Positions 33,101 through 47,400 of a DNA stretch of 64,000 nt are shown piece by piece. The position numbers and the translations under genes were made by a program. The notes under the pieces were generated by a model. The model saw only the letters and a list, made by a program, of their open reading frames with translations, was not told the DNA's origin and made no database searches. The stretch is from Agelas oroides. Lineage: Eukaryota; Porifera; Demospongiae; Agelasida; Agelasidae. Within the stretch, counting starts at the first letter, position 1. The number at the start of each line of letters is the position of its first letter. The stretch spans positions 6,301,035 through 6,365,034 of the forward strand of contig OX422205.1 in NCBI GenBank assembly GCA_949130485.1, read 5' to 3'.

Positions 33101-35421
33101 TCTCCTCCCTGCTTTAGTTGTGAGTGCAGATGAGCTTCTGCCAATTCTGGTGTACCTGGTGATTGTCTGTGACATTCCCAATTGGTAAGTCTCCTAGTTT
33201 GGAGCCTGTTGATGTGTAGCTTTAGGGTAAAGATTGGTTAGGAAGCCTAGCTGTACGTGTAGGCTAGAAGTTGGTTGTGCTAGTTTGGAGTCCCTTGATT
33301 AGCCTTGAACCCAAGCTTTCTATTGTGTCAAAAGCGCATAAGAACGGGCGGCTAGAGTAAGAGCGTGTAAAATTTGAAACCAGTTGGAATTTACCACTAG
33401 TACCAAAAATAGTAACACGTACTGCGCATGCTGCTCAGACATAAGCCATTATTGCTAAGCATGTGACCAGGTGTTCTATTTTTAGTACGGTTCAATAATT
33501 TTGACCGGACTACGGGCTTTACACGGTCTTACTCTAGCCGCCCGTTGTTATGCGCTCTTGATTGTGTATATAGCTTTAGGGTAGAGGTTTCCATGGTAAT
33601 CTGTGTTGAATACCTTGTCATCTGCCGTTATTGTTTGGTAGGAATGGAAACTTGACGTACATTACCAAGTTCCACTTCTCTAATGTGGGCATGGAGGAAT
33701 TTGCGTGAGTGAGCTTTTCTTTAGTGATGTCATGATGATGTAATGGTTCACTGATATGATGTCACATTTACAGCTACTATTTGACATCATTTGAGGCAGC
33801 TGTAGAGTATGTTTGCAATGAGTCAGAACAGGTATCCTGTCTGTCTGTCTGTCTGTAGAAAGAAACCATAGAATATAAACTGTTCCTTCTACTTCTCTCC
33901 TTGCACTGCTAGCTGGCTACTATAACTGCTGGTATTGCTAAGGCTACAGTGTGGCGGCTACGCTCCAATAGCCGAGGGCCAGATGATGAAGCCTCTCCAG
34001 TGAACCAGTTTTTTAAGGTAGTTCCAAATCATGAGAGACAGACAAGACACTGTAATCATGCCATGAAATCTGTTCAGTGGATACAGCCTCATTCCATATT
34101 TCCTGGTGCTTGGGAATGAGACTGTATTGATTGTTGTAGATGGTTTCTCTCTTACCCCTTGTACTCCCTTCTTGTACTTCCCCGTCCTCTCCTCTCTATC
34201 CCTCCTTCTGACTCCTCTTCCCTCACACTCCTCTCCTTCCAATCCTCTCTCTCCCGCTCCTCACCCTTCCCATCCCTCTCTGCTACTTGCCTCTCTCTGA
34301 CTTCCTCTACACCTCTCTCCTTCCTAGAGTGTGTGTGAGGGTAGTGTCAGTGCAGTGGAAAGCCTTCTGGAGCAGGCACAGCAGGATTCTGAGGCGGCCA
34401 AGGCCATGTTTTGCCATCCTCTCTGTGCCTGTAAGAAGTGTTCTGCCCTTGAAGAAAGGTAATACTGCTCACAGCTATGTGCTATATGTGGAACAGAAAC
34501 CTTCATACACGTTTTTGCACAACGGCATGTTCTTGACTGCAAAACAGCCAACCATTGGGTCACGATCTAACCAATACTTACAGGGCTACATCTTGGTTGC
34601 CATGGTAACAATAAATTTTCTTTTTTTGTGGCCTATTAGGCAGCTGGATGACTCACATCGAGTGACTGTATACTGTCGGGATGGAGACGGGCGGACAGGA
34701 CTACATCATGCTGCCAGAATGGGTGGGTGGGATTGTTAATATATGTCACTACAAGAGCGCATAAGAACGGGCGGCTAGAGTAAGAGCGTGTAACTCCAAT
34801 AGAAGCCCGTAGTCCGGGCAAAATTATTGAACCATACTAAAAATAGAACACACGGTCACGTGCGTGCTTAGCAACAATGCATAATGGCTTATGTCAACGC
34901 AGCATGCGCAGGGCGTGTTACTATTTTTAGTACTGGCGGTAAATTCCACCCGGTTTCAAATTTTACGTAGTTACACACTCTTACTCTAGCCGCCCGTTCT
35001 TATGCGCTCTTGGTCACTATTAAGAGTAGTAACTTGAGCTGACAAACATACTAGCGTATTCTGTAGTTCTACACTTGTCTGACGTGCGTGACTACTGAGG
35101 AATGACAAAACGAATAATGGACATTTTACATCACATTCTGGTGATATTGTCTGGTATTATTTACTGTTCTGATATTATTAGAGGCCAAAGGTCATCTACA
35201 GTCTACAGTGTGTATATTTTCATTCATTACTTTATTCAACTGTTAGCATTGTCTTATTGTGTAGCACATGTAGTCTCAAACCCAGACCTCCTGGATGGAG
35301 TCTTGGTTTGAGACCATAGCATATGTTGCACACCACTGCATGTTGAAACATTTGGTATATTAGAATGTTGCTAGTGCTTCTCTCAAAGAACCTAATAAAG
35401 CTGTCACCAGGGTTTCATACA

Positions 35422-35454
<33 letters not shown>

Positions 35455-38400
35455 CTGGAATTTCCCCCCCCCAGCCACAATTTCCCCCCCCCCCCCCCCC
35501 CCCCCCAGAAAATCTTGAAATTGAGTATGGTTATTATTATTAGCTATTTACATGTTACTGAACATATGTGTCATCAAAATGTTTGCAAATTTTGTCCCAG
35601 ATTGCGTCAGAAGCAATCTGAGAGGTATATAAATTCAAAATTTTCCTGGGGGGCATGCCCCCAGACCCCCCTAGTAGGCATGCATGCATTTTGCACACTA
35701 CTATCATCCTGCTACCATCCTGTTTCTCCCCCCCCCAACTCAAATTCCTGTATGAAACCCTGGTCACCATGTAGCTCTTGTGCTCTTCCAGGACATTCTA
35801 ATGTGGTCCAGCTGCTGCTAGAACATGGGGCAATAGTGGGATCGACAGACCACCATAGCTCTACTGCTCTGCACTTGGCCTGCCAGAAAGGTCACCAGAA
35901 GTGTGCGGTAAGGGAGGGAATGTTGTTGATGTTCTTGTTTTGATTGCATATTAGTTACAGCATGTTTGACTATGTAGGAGTCTAGGCTGACAGTGAACTG
36001 CAGTCTCATCCTACGTTAACAAGTTAGTGTCGAATGCCTATAGGGAATTGGGGTATTGCATAGCCAGGCTAGCTCAGCTTTCTTTCTGTGCATGTTAGCA
36101 TGTGGGGAGAACCTGGGAATACTTCATATGCAAGCTTGAGTTTCATGTAGCTGATGTAAACAACTGCAAAGAGTGTTTCAAGTTAGGGTCAAATGCCTAT
36201 AGGGAATTGGGGTATTGCATAGTCTATCAAGCTAGACCATCTCTCACCCTACAGAAAAGTGAGAGAGGGTGAGAGAGGGTCTAGCTTGATAGACTAGGGT
36301 ATTGCATAGCCAGGCTAGCTCAGCTTTCTTTCATGTGCATGTTAGCATGTGGGGAGAACCTGGGAATATTTCATATGCAAGCTTGAGTTTCATGTAGCTG
36401 ATGTAAACAACTGCTTCTGGAAGATGAATTACTGCAGTAATCCTAGCCTCTTACCCAGGCCGTTTATAAAAAAAGAGTGTTTCTCCTACAAAGGGCCTGG
36501 GTACGAGGCTACAGTAATCCTAGCTTGGGTATTCTTATTCAGATATTGTTATAGGGTGAGACCTTGACTCTTGTCACATCTTGTGGTGCCGACCACGCAG
36601 TCTATTTGTTTTGCACTACCTCTGTATGGCCAATAACACGTTCTTGAGTGTCCAATGGTTGTGTTAATGATACTCAACTGTAACATATACAATTAATGAG
36701 GCATGCAAAGAATGGTATTCACATGACAATTACTACAGTCAACACAGCGAGTCATTTCTGCCATCTGTTTGTTAACAATGCCCATCTTTGGTAGCCTAAT
36801 ACTGTCTAGTGATGAATCAAGCATGCAAACACTTATATGTTATGTCACAGTGTCTATTAAAGTTGATATTTAATACTAGTATTGCTAGTATTCAGGTTTA
36901 TGCCTACTCAACAACTTTGCAGTTACGTGCAGTCACCCCATGAGGCCTGGTATTGGCCGAAACGCGTCCTGCACAGTGGGTGATTTTACATAACCTCTAG
37001 GCCTTTTTTTAGGGAGATGTGGTTCATTGATTGTTCATACACTGTGGGAGCAGGTGCACAGGCTTGAGTATGCAATATAACAGATGTTCAATAATTTATG
37101 AATGCAAGATGTCATGGGAGCAAGTACACTGATAAATAATCAACAATTACAGGAATGCATGACATGGTGGGAGTGAACTTGAGTGAGTGTACAGAATAGA
37201 CTTGAGTAATGGCTGGTCAATAACTAGATGTATACATTACTGTTGTCTTGTGCGGAATTCTTCACTGACTTCATCTCAATGGAGCTCTGCTGCTTAGAGG
37301 AGTTTCTGTTTTTGCTCTTGTTTAGGTAAGTCTGCTTCGTAGAGTGTAACCTTGTCACTTTACACACTAGAGAGAAGTAGAGTTTGGCAACTTTCTTTGT
37401 GCACAGAAAGGCAACAAACATGATGAATCCTTGCGTAGTGTTGAGCCCAATGAACACATACCACGCCCAACCTTGTCGAGCTAGTAGACTTACAAATCCA
37501 AAGACCCATGTGAGTCCAGTCACTGAAAATATTGATATGTAGATTCTGAAGTAAGGTGTATGTTTGGTTTTATTCAGCTTTGCTTGTGACCTAAAGGCTT
37601 TACACAGGAGGACAGAAATGTATGTGAACTGAGTTGCATTAAATAACAGTGTCGCAACTATTGGAGTAATAAAGGCAACAGCTACAGACTCAACGTCATT
37701 TATCCAGCAGCTACCTTTTCTGCCGTCTTCTGTTACTCCATACAAGATAACTCCATCAGTTGTGAAGTTAAGTATGATGGATGTAAGTACGATTGCAAGG
37801 GGGATGCCCCAACCAATCAGGAGGTATACGATAAAGATCTTTGTCTTGAAATGTTTAGATTTATTAATTTTGAGCTTTGTTGCCCCGTGCAGTGTCCTTG
37901 CAATTTCAAAACACGCAATGCTCATCCAAATGAACTGCGCCACAAAGAAGTAGTGAAGGAGAATGGCCACTGCCACACATGCTTCTATCTCAAAAGCTAG
38001 TGGTCCACCAACTAAAACAACAAGATTGCTTACAAGAATTGCAGCAGCTACATTTATGATAATCTTGCTCGGAAGTGTACGTAGCTCTTTGAAGAGGCTA
38101 TATGTCAGAAGGATTAAAATAGTGCCAATGACCGACAGGGAGCAGCCGATATAAGTGAGGATGAAATAGCCAATGGGGTAGTTGAAGTAAAGGATTGTGT
38201 CATTGACTTCAGTAGTTCCATTTTGACTAAAATTAGTGCAGATCACTGGCTGTGTCAGTGAACCATTGTTGGTCAGTATCCATCTCACTACCTCCACTGT
38301 TGCACCATTGAAACGTACAGTATCATTACCAATGAGCTGGTAGTCGGATTCATTTAGAGCTATAAACTCCCCAAAACATTCTTCCGGAAGCTCATTGATG

Positions 38401-41400
38401 CTAACAGTCGCTCGACATGCCCTCAATATTGGATCATAAACCTCTCCACTGTCACATGTAACAGTAATGGTGGTAGTTATGACCTCAGATGTAACTACCA
38501 CTTGTCCATCACGGTGAATATCCAGTAGTAAATTGAAATTGAAGGCAGGCCCAGAAAGTATCATGGTTTGATTCCCATGGGGAGCTATAGTGGTGCAGTA
38601 TTCACCTATGTTGGGTGGAAAGTAACAGTGAAGATCAGTCTTGTTAGGGTTGATTCCATTGCAAAGAGCACAATATTGATTCCGGAGTGGCATGGTAGGA
38701 GTTCTTATGGTGGTTACAAGGTTGTATGGACCATTGACACACTGGTCAAACACTTGGTCGTACATTTCCTGATCCCATACGTTTCCCGTCACTGCTTCAA
38801 GTTCGGTTTTCTCCAAGCAGGAGCTCACATGTGGATAGCATGCACGTGCTGGTTGGGCAGGGTTCCCAGATAATGTCAGATCAAACTGCGGTTCAACAAA
38901 ACTGCATGGGTTACACTCTCTCTCTAAAAGGTCTTTGGTTAGATTAAACTCCGGCTGGTTTACCATTTGCCGTAAACTTGCACTGCAAGCTAGTTTGTAC
39001 CTCCATGTCAGTGGATTCTCTATACCATTGCACCTTGCACAGTACTCATTTTCGTACACTCTGCCGGTCTCCACATCTGAAACTGGAGGCAAGTTGCGGC
39101 TAGAGTCTGAAGTACAATTCTCCCTCACCCATGTCTCCTCAATGCTGTGTCCCCAGCTCTCCGGGCAAGCAGACAACATCCAAAAAGCCCCTCCTTCGCT
39201 TGGCATGACCAGGCTGGCTGTCACATAGACACTGCGACACTCGGCGATTGCAAGTTCATTTGTTTGGCCAGCTCTGCGGCAGCTCGAGCCGCAAACACAG
39301 CAGTCACCGTATACTTCGCAGAGTGCATCGCAGCGACACGTTCGACGAGCTGCTGCAAACTCACAAGAAATTGTACAGTCGCCGCAGCAACCTACCGGGC
39401 CGATGGTGCTCGAGTTATCGGCGCTCGGCACCGTTAGTCTGAGCGGATTCACTTGCAGCACGAAGCTGCAAAAAAACAGCAGCACCACTGTTTTCATTAA
39501 CCGGCCTGCCAGTTTGGTTCAAGATGGTACGCAGTATGTAAGGTAACCTCACCCTCTGCTGCGCGTTTCTTATATATCTGCATGTGGGCGTAACAAGACC
39601 CGTCCCACATATAGCCTCGCGCGAAGCCAGTGTGGTAGTGTGGCTCTGCCAAGTATTGTTTGTCGCTCGTGGGTGGTAGTCTCGCAAGCCAGACCCTTTC
39701 CGTTCCACAGCACCGATCGCTTTCAGTATATCGGCACGCGGACCGATACTATTTCAATCGGCGCTGTGAACGGAAAGCCGGGTCTGGCTTGCGGGACTCA
39801 GTTGATTGGATGGTTAGATTTTAGTTCAAAAGTTTGCACAAAGTTTGACCGCGTGTGCATTAACCGCTCGTACAAGGTCAGTTCTAGCCGTGAAGAACAC
39901 GTTTCTCTTTTCATGTTCCGTGTTTTGCTGCTATGCATGGAAGTCGCTAAGTTGACCCATGACCCAACTCCACGTGGTGACGTCAGAGGTTCAAAGGGGA
40001 ACGCACTAGGTGTACTTTTTTTTCCCCTCTGGTTTATAAGTGAACACCTCTGTCTTCGTTGGCTCGGTATACAGTCTCCGTAAGTGCGAGCGATGGTTAC
40101 TTATGGATATTCAATAGATGACGTAACCGCATGGAGTTGGGTCAACTTAGTGCCGTGTTAGCCTCGTACCCAGGCTCCTCCCCTCTGCACGGGGAGGAGC
40201 CTTAGTGCCGTGTATTGAACCGCTTCGCGGTGTAAGTCTGAGCCATACCGTTGACCACGCCCCATAACGTGTCGTGGCACATGGCTTTCATAAGCGCGGC
40301 AATACGACTTCGAACGCGGTGATGCGATCCAAGTGCGCAACGGATGATTTCTACACGGGACTACATATGAATTTGAAAACACAGTGTGCCATGTCTGCCA
40401 TATGTCTTGATACATTTTTGAGTGTCCAACGGTTTTACTTTCGGCCTTGCATAATACTGCAATAACTGCATTTCTAGTGATAAAAGATGCGTAAAAACAA
40501 GTATCCTATTACTCTCAACATTAATGTCACTATGCATGCCGATCATTTTGAAGTGCAATTTGAGTTCATGGCTGCACAGCAACTATGTACTTGAAGCAAA
40601 ATGTGCATGCTGTGAAAAGTGGTCCAGACATTAATTAATACTATTTATCATACGTCTAACTCACGCTAATGTATGGGAGTCAATGAGGAAGCCTTGCAGC
40701 TGCACGCAGTTTATAAAAAGCCGTATTTTTTTACTACAAGTCACGTAACAATCCGTATCAGTACTACAAGTCATGCGAGAATCCGTATCAGGTACAAGTC
40801 ACGTGCATGCATCTGAACGTGCAATGAAATCGAAGGTTCGTATGATAAAATCATTATCACCAAGCTATACTGGAAAAAAATATCACTTGTTTGTTGCCAT
40901 TGGCATTGTTACTCGTGCTGCGCACTCGTAACAATACAGACGACAACAAACTCGAGATATTTTCCGGTATAGCTTTGTACTACAGTGATACTTATACAAA
41001 TTATGCTGTAATTATTGGAATGTATGACATTGTGGGGGTGAGCTTGAGTGAGAGAACAGACTAGACTAATGGCTGGTCAATAATCAATTGTCTTGTGCTG
41101 AGTTATTCATTGACTTCATCGCAATGTACATTATGCTGCTGTTTGGAGCAGTTTCCCTCTTCACTCTTGTTCAGGGGAGTCTGCGTCGTACAGGATAACC
41201 TTGTCAGTTTACGTAGCACTAGGGAGGAGTAGAGTTTTGCAACTTTCCTTGTGCACAGGAAGGAGATGAACAAGATGAATCCTTGTGTAGTGTAGAGCAC
41301 ACTGAACACATACCTCACCCAAAGTTGTCGACCTAGTAGATTTACAAATCCAAAAACCCACACAAGTCCTGTTACTGAAAGTATTGATATGTAGATTCTG

Positions 41401-44400
41401 AAGTAAGGTGTATGTTTGGTTTTGTTTAGCTTTGCTTGTGACCTAGAGGCCTTGCACAGAAGGACAGAAATGTATGTGAACTGAGTTGCATTAAATAACA
41501 GTGTCACACCTAGTGGAGTAATAAAGGCAACAGCTGCAGACTCAATGTCATTTATCCAGCAGCTACCTTTTCTGCCATCTTCTGTTACTCCATACAAGAT
41601 AACTCCATCAGTTGTGAAGTTAAGTATGATGGATGTAAGTACGATTGCAAGGGGGATGCCCCAACCAATCAGGAGGTATACGATAAAGATCTTTGTCTTG
41701 AAATGTTTAGATTTATTAATTTTGAGCTTTGTTGCCCAGTGCAGTGTCCTTGCAATTTCAAAACACGCAATGCTCATCCAAACGAACTGTGCCACAAAGA
41801 AGTAGTGAAGGAGAATGGCCACTGCCACACATGTTCCAGGTAGTTGTCCACCAACTAAAATAACAAGACTGCTTACAAGAATTGCAGCAGCTAGATTTAT
41901 GACAATTTTGCTGTAAAATGTGCGTAGCTCTTTGAAAAGGCTATATGTCAGAAAGATTAAAATAGTGCCAATGACCGACAGGGAGCAGCCGATATAAGTG
42001 AGGATGAAATAGCTAGCAGGGTAGTTGAAGTAAAGCATTGTGTCATTGACTTCAGTAGTTCCATTTTGACTAAAATTAGTGCAGATTACTGGCTGTGTCA
42101 GTGAACCATTGTTGGTCAGTATCCATCTCACTACCTCCACTGTTGCACCATTGAAACGTACAGTATCATTACCAATGAGCTGGTAGTCGGATTCATTTAG
42201 AGCTATAAACTCCCCAAAACATTCTTCCGGAAGCTCATTGATGCTAACAGTCGCTCGACATACCCTCAATATTGGATCATAAACCTCTCCACTGTCACAT
42301 GTAACAGTAATGGTGGTATTTATGAGCTCAGAAGTAACTACCACTTGCCCATCACGGTGAATATCCAGCAGCAAATTGAAAGATATTCCTGTTAAATCAC
42401 TGCAGCGATCATCTAAGTTGGGTGGAGAGTAGCAGTCAAGATCAGTCTCATTTGGGTTGATTCCATTGCAAAGAGCACAGTATCGGTTCCGGAATGGCAT
42501 GGTAGCAGGTGTTCCTATGATCCCTTGTCTGTTTACAAGGCTGTACGGACCATTGACACACTGGTTAAAAACGTGGTCATACATTTCCTGATCCCATACG
42601 TTTCCTGTCACCACTTCAAGTTCGGTTTTCTCCAAGCAGGAACTCACATGTGGATAGCATGCACGTGCTGGTTTAGTAGAATGCCTGGATATAAACTGTG
42701 GCTCAACAAAACTACTTGGGTTACATTCTCTCTCTAAAAGATCTTTGGTTAAATTAAAATCCGACTGGTTTACCATTTCTCGTAAACTTGCACTGCAAGC
42801 TAGTTTGTACCTCCATGTCAGTGCATTCTCTATACCATTGCATCTTGCACAGTACTCATTTTTGTACACTCTGCCAGTATCCACGTCTGAAATTGGAGGC
42901 AAATTGCAGCTGGAGTCTGAAGTACAATTCTCCCTCACCCTTGTTTCCTCAGTGCTGTGTCCCCAGCTCTCCGGGCAAGCAGACAACATCCAAAAAGCCC
43001 CTCCTTTGCTAGGCAGGGGTAGGCTGGCTGTCACACAGACACTGCGACACTCGGCGATTGCAAGTTCATTTGTATGGCTAGCTCTGCGGCATGCCGAGCC
43101 GCAAGTGCAGCAGTCGCCGTATACTTCGCAGAGTGCGTCGCAGCGACATGTTCGTCGACCTGCTGCGAATTCACAGGAAATTGTGCAGTTGCCGCAGCAA
43201 TCTAGATTTGTAGGCTCGCGCAAATCGCCGAGGGTGCTCGAATTAGCGGCGCTCGCCGCCGGTACCATTAGTCTGGGGGGAATCACTTGCAGCATGAAGC
43301 TGCAGAAAAGCAGCAATACCACTGTCTTCATCAACTTACTGAATCAGGTGTATTCCGCGTTTTTCACCATATAACTGCGTGTGGCCCGTCCCACGCGCGC
43401 ACCATATATATATACACGCGCATCAGCATGCATGGAATTCCGGGTGGGGAGACCAGGTGGAAACTTGTTAAACTAATACTCTATAGAACTCTACTGTCCA
43501 TGGCTACAGGTAATTGCAGTTTCACAAGCCAGACCCTTTACAAGCTGCAGCATCGATCATTTCCACTGGATAGTGAAAGCAACCTGCAGCTGCATGCATG
43601 CAGCTGCAGAACGGAAAGGATCTGCCTGCTGTAGCTGCAGCAGAATATCAAGTGCACAGAGTTAATGGTTACTCACTAAACATGCATACCTGCAGGACGT
43701 TGTGGGGACATGCAAGTGCATACTATACAGCAATTATAGAATGAATGCATGCAGGACATTGTGGGCCTGGACCTAAGTGAGTATACATATACTGTATAGT
43801 ACCCATAGGCGGAGCAGCTTACAAGTTTAAAAAGAGGGGTGGGCACTCTTTCAAGTGTTTTTGCATTTAACCACGAAAGAGCACCCATATTGTGTTTTAT
43901 ACAGCGAGTCTATATGCCCTAGCTCTAAGCAAATAATTGGACAAACAATAAGGTATTACGACTTTTGCCAGCCTTCGAAGTCAAGTACTTGATGGCACAC
44001 AACACTGTGAATGGCAGCATATTATCATGAGCATGGTGTAGCTAGCAGAGCATGACCACATTAGCTACATCTGTCTATGCAAAGCAACCTTGTAAAGGCT
44101 TTGGTGAAGTATAATATGAAGTTTCTACCTCAAATGTGCATAGCGCTTGAAGCTGTGCTTCTCAAAACTCCATTAGAGTGCTCTACCGGGGTATTAGTCA
44201 CACAAAGCTCACCCAGGAGTGGCACTCTTTTGAGTAAACTTTGACCTATATACAGGAAGTTGGTCCAAAAGTAGGGTTTGGGTGCTCTTTTGTGAGACTA
44301 CAGTGTATGAGTGTCAGGGTAAAAAAATATTATGCAAGATAATTAGATAACAATTATTAGATAATTAGAGAATTTCAAAAACGCATTAAGTTCTGCTGAT

Positions 44401-47400
44401 GTCATGAGTGTCCAGTGGTTGTATTTTTCAGGTTGCTTGTCAAGCAGTACAAGCTGCAAGTACAAAGTCCAGTTATGCAACAACTAACTCGATTTAGCGC
44501 TGTTCATAATTTAATTATAGTGATCAAGTGGGCTTTGCATATGGCAGTTTGACAAGCAACCTGAAAACCTCTCTAACATAATATGTCTTGTCATGGATGA
44601 ATTAAACATGCAGTGGCCCAAAACATCACAGTGTTCATCATGAATGCAAGTTCATGATTGCATAGCAACTATATAACATGACTATAGTGGTTGCTCACTA
44701 GCAAAAGATGATATATCACCAGTTGAATGTGGGCAAGTGCACAGACAATACTGTTTACTATATTACTATTCAGTCAATTTCACAGTAATTGTATATGAAT
44801 GTATGACTTTGTGGGGGTGACCCTAAGTGAGAGAACAGACTAAACTAAACATGATGGCTGGTCACTAACTATATGTATTACTGTTGTCTTATGCTGAATT
44901 CGAATTCTTTATCGTCTTTGCTTCAACAGGCTTCTGCTGCTGCTGGGAGGAGTTTCCGTTTTCACTCTTGTTCAGGGGAGTCAGCTTTGCAGAGCGTGGC
45001 ATTGTCACCTTGCATGACGTCACTAGAGAGGAGTAGATTTTTTCAACTTTCTTTGTGCACAGAAAGGCAACAAACAAGATGAATCCTTGTGTAGTGTTGA
45101 GTGTGATGAACACATACCATGCCCAATCTTGTCGAGCTAGTAGACTTACAAATCCAAAAACCCACGTGAGTCCTGTTACTGAAAATATAGAAATACAGAT
45201 TCTGAAGTAACATGTACGTTTGGTTTTGTTTAGCTTTGCCTGTGACCTAGAGGCCTTGCACAGAAGGACAGAAATGTATGTGAACAGAGTTGCATTAAAT
45301 AACAGTGTCGCAACTAGTGGAGTAATAAAGGCAACAGCTACAGACTCAACGTCATTTATCCAGCAGCTACCTCTTCTGCCGTCTTCTGTTACTCCATACA
45401 AGATAACTCCATCAGTTGTGAAGTTAAGTATGATGGATGTAAGTACGATTGCAAGGGGGATGCCCCAACCAATCAGGAGGTATACGATAAAGATCTTTGT
45501 CTTGAAATGTTTAGATTTATTCACTTTGAGCTTTGTTGCCCAGTGCAGTGTCCTTGCAATTTCAAAACACGCAATGCTCATCCAAACGAACTGCGCCACA
45601 AAGAAGTAGTGAAGGAGAATGGCCACTGCCACACATGCTTCTGTCTCAAAAGCTAATGGTCCACCAACTAAAATGACAAGATTACTTACAAGAATTGCAG
45701 CAGCTACATTTATGACAATTGTCCTAGGAAGTGTGCGTACCTTTTTGAAAAGGCCATATGTCAGAAGGATTAAAATAGTGCCAATGACCGACAGGGAGCA
45801 GCCGATATAAGTGAGGATGAAATAGCCAGCAGGGTAGTTGAAGTAAAGGATTGTGTCATTGACTTCAGTAGTTCCATTTTGACTAAAATTAGTGCAGATC
45901 ACTGGCTGTGTCAGTGAACCATTGTTGGTCAGTATCCATCTCACTACCTCCACTGTTGCACCATTGAAACGTACAGTATCATTACCAATGAGCTGGTAGT
46001 CGGATTCATTTAGAGCTATAAACTCCCCAAAACATTCTTCCGGAAACTCATTGATGCTAACAGTCGCTCGACATGCCCTCAATATTGGATCATAAACCTC
46101 TCCACTGTCACATGTAACAGTAATGGTGGTAGTTATGACCTCAGATGTAACTACCACTTGTCCATCACGGTGAATATCCAGCAGCAAATTGAAAGGTATC
46201 CCTGCTATAGCTAGATCACTGCAGCGATTATCTAAGTTGGGTGGAGAGTAGCAGTCAAGTTCAGTCTCATTTGGGTTGATTCCATTGCAAAGAGCACAGT
46301 ATTGGTTCCGGAATGGTATGGTAGCAGGGGTTCCTACATTCCGTGGTCTGTATACAAGGCTGTACGGACCATTGACACACTGGTTAAAAACGTGGTCATA
46401 CATTTCCTGATCCCATACGTTTCCTGTCACCACTTCAAGTTTGGTTTTCGCCAAGCAGGAACTCACATGTGGATAGCATGCACGTGCTGGTTGGGCAGGG
46501 TTCCCAGATAATGTCAGATTAAACTTTGGTTCAACAAAACTGCATGGGTTGCACTCTCTCTCTAAAAGATCTGTGGTTAAATTAAAATCCGGCTGGTTTA
46601 CCATTTGCCGTAAACTTGCACTGCAAGCTAGTTTGTACCTCCATGTCAAAGCATTCTCAATACCGTTGCATCTTGCACAGTACTCATTTTTGTACACTCT
46701 GCCGGTCTCCACGTCTGAAACTGGAGGCAAATTGCGGCGAGAGTCTGAAGTACAATTCTCCCTCACCCATGTCTCCTCAATGCTGTGTCCCCAGCTCTCC
46801 GGGCAAGCCGACAACATCCAAAAAGCCGGCTTTCTTTGTTGAGTTTCACTGATGATTTCGCTGATTTCGCTGATGAAGAACACACTGCGACACGCGGCGA
46901 TTGTAAGTTCACATGTATGGCCAGCTCTGCGGCATCTCGAGCCGCAAGTGCAGCAGTCGCCGTATACTTCGCAGAGTGCGTCGCAGCGACATGTTCGACG
47001 AGCTGCTTCGAACTCACAAGGAATTGTGCAGTTGCCGCAGCAGTCGAGATTTCTAGGCTCGGACAGATACGGGGGAAACAGACCGAGGCCTAGGGTGCTC
47101 GAGTTGGCGGCGCTCGCCACCAGTACCGCTAGTCTGAGTGGATTCATTCGCAGCATGAAGCTGCAGAAAAGCAGCAACACCACTGTCTTCATGAACCGGC
47201 CAAGCAGTTGATAGGCGCTCTTCTACTGCAGGTTTGTGCAGAGCTTTGCAGGTTGGTTGTCCGGTGTTGCGCGGAAGCATGCAGCACGCGTCCATGGGCG
47301 CTCGCAGCTCAAGCACCAAAAATTGAGTGTGGGCGTTTACACCATAGATAGTTTCGAAGGTATGACAATGTAATTATCTACTAGCTTCGTTCCCAGGCTC

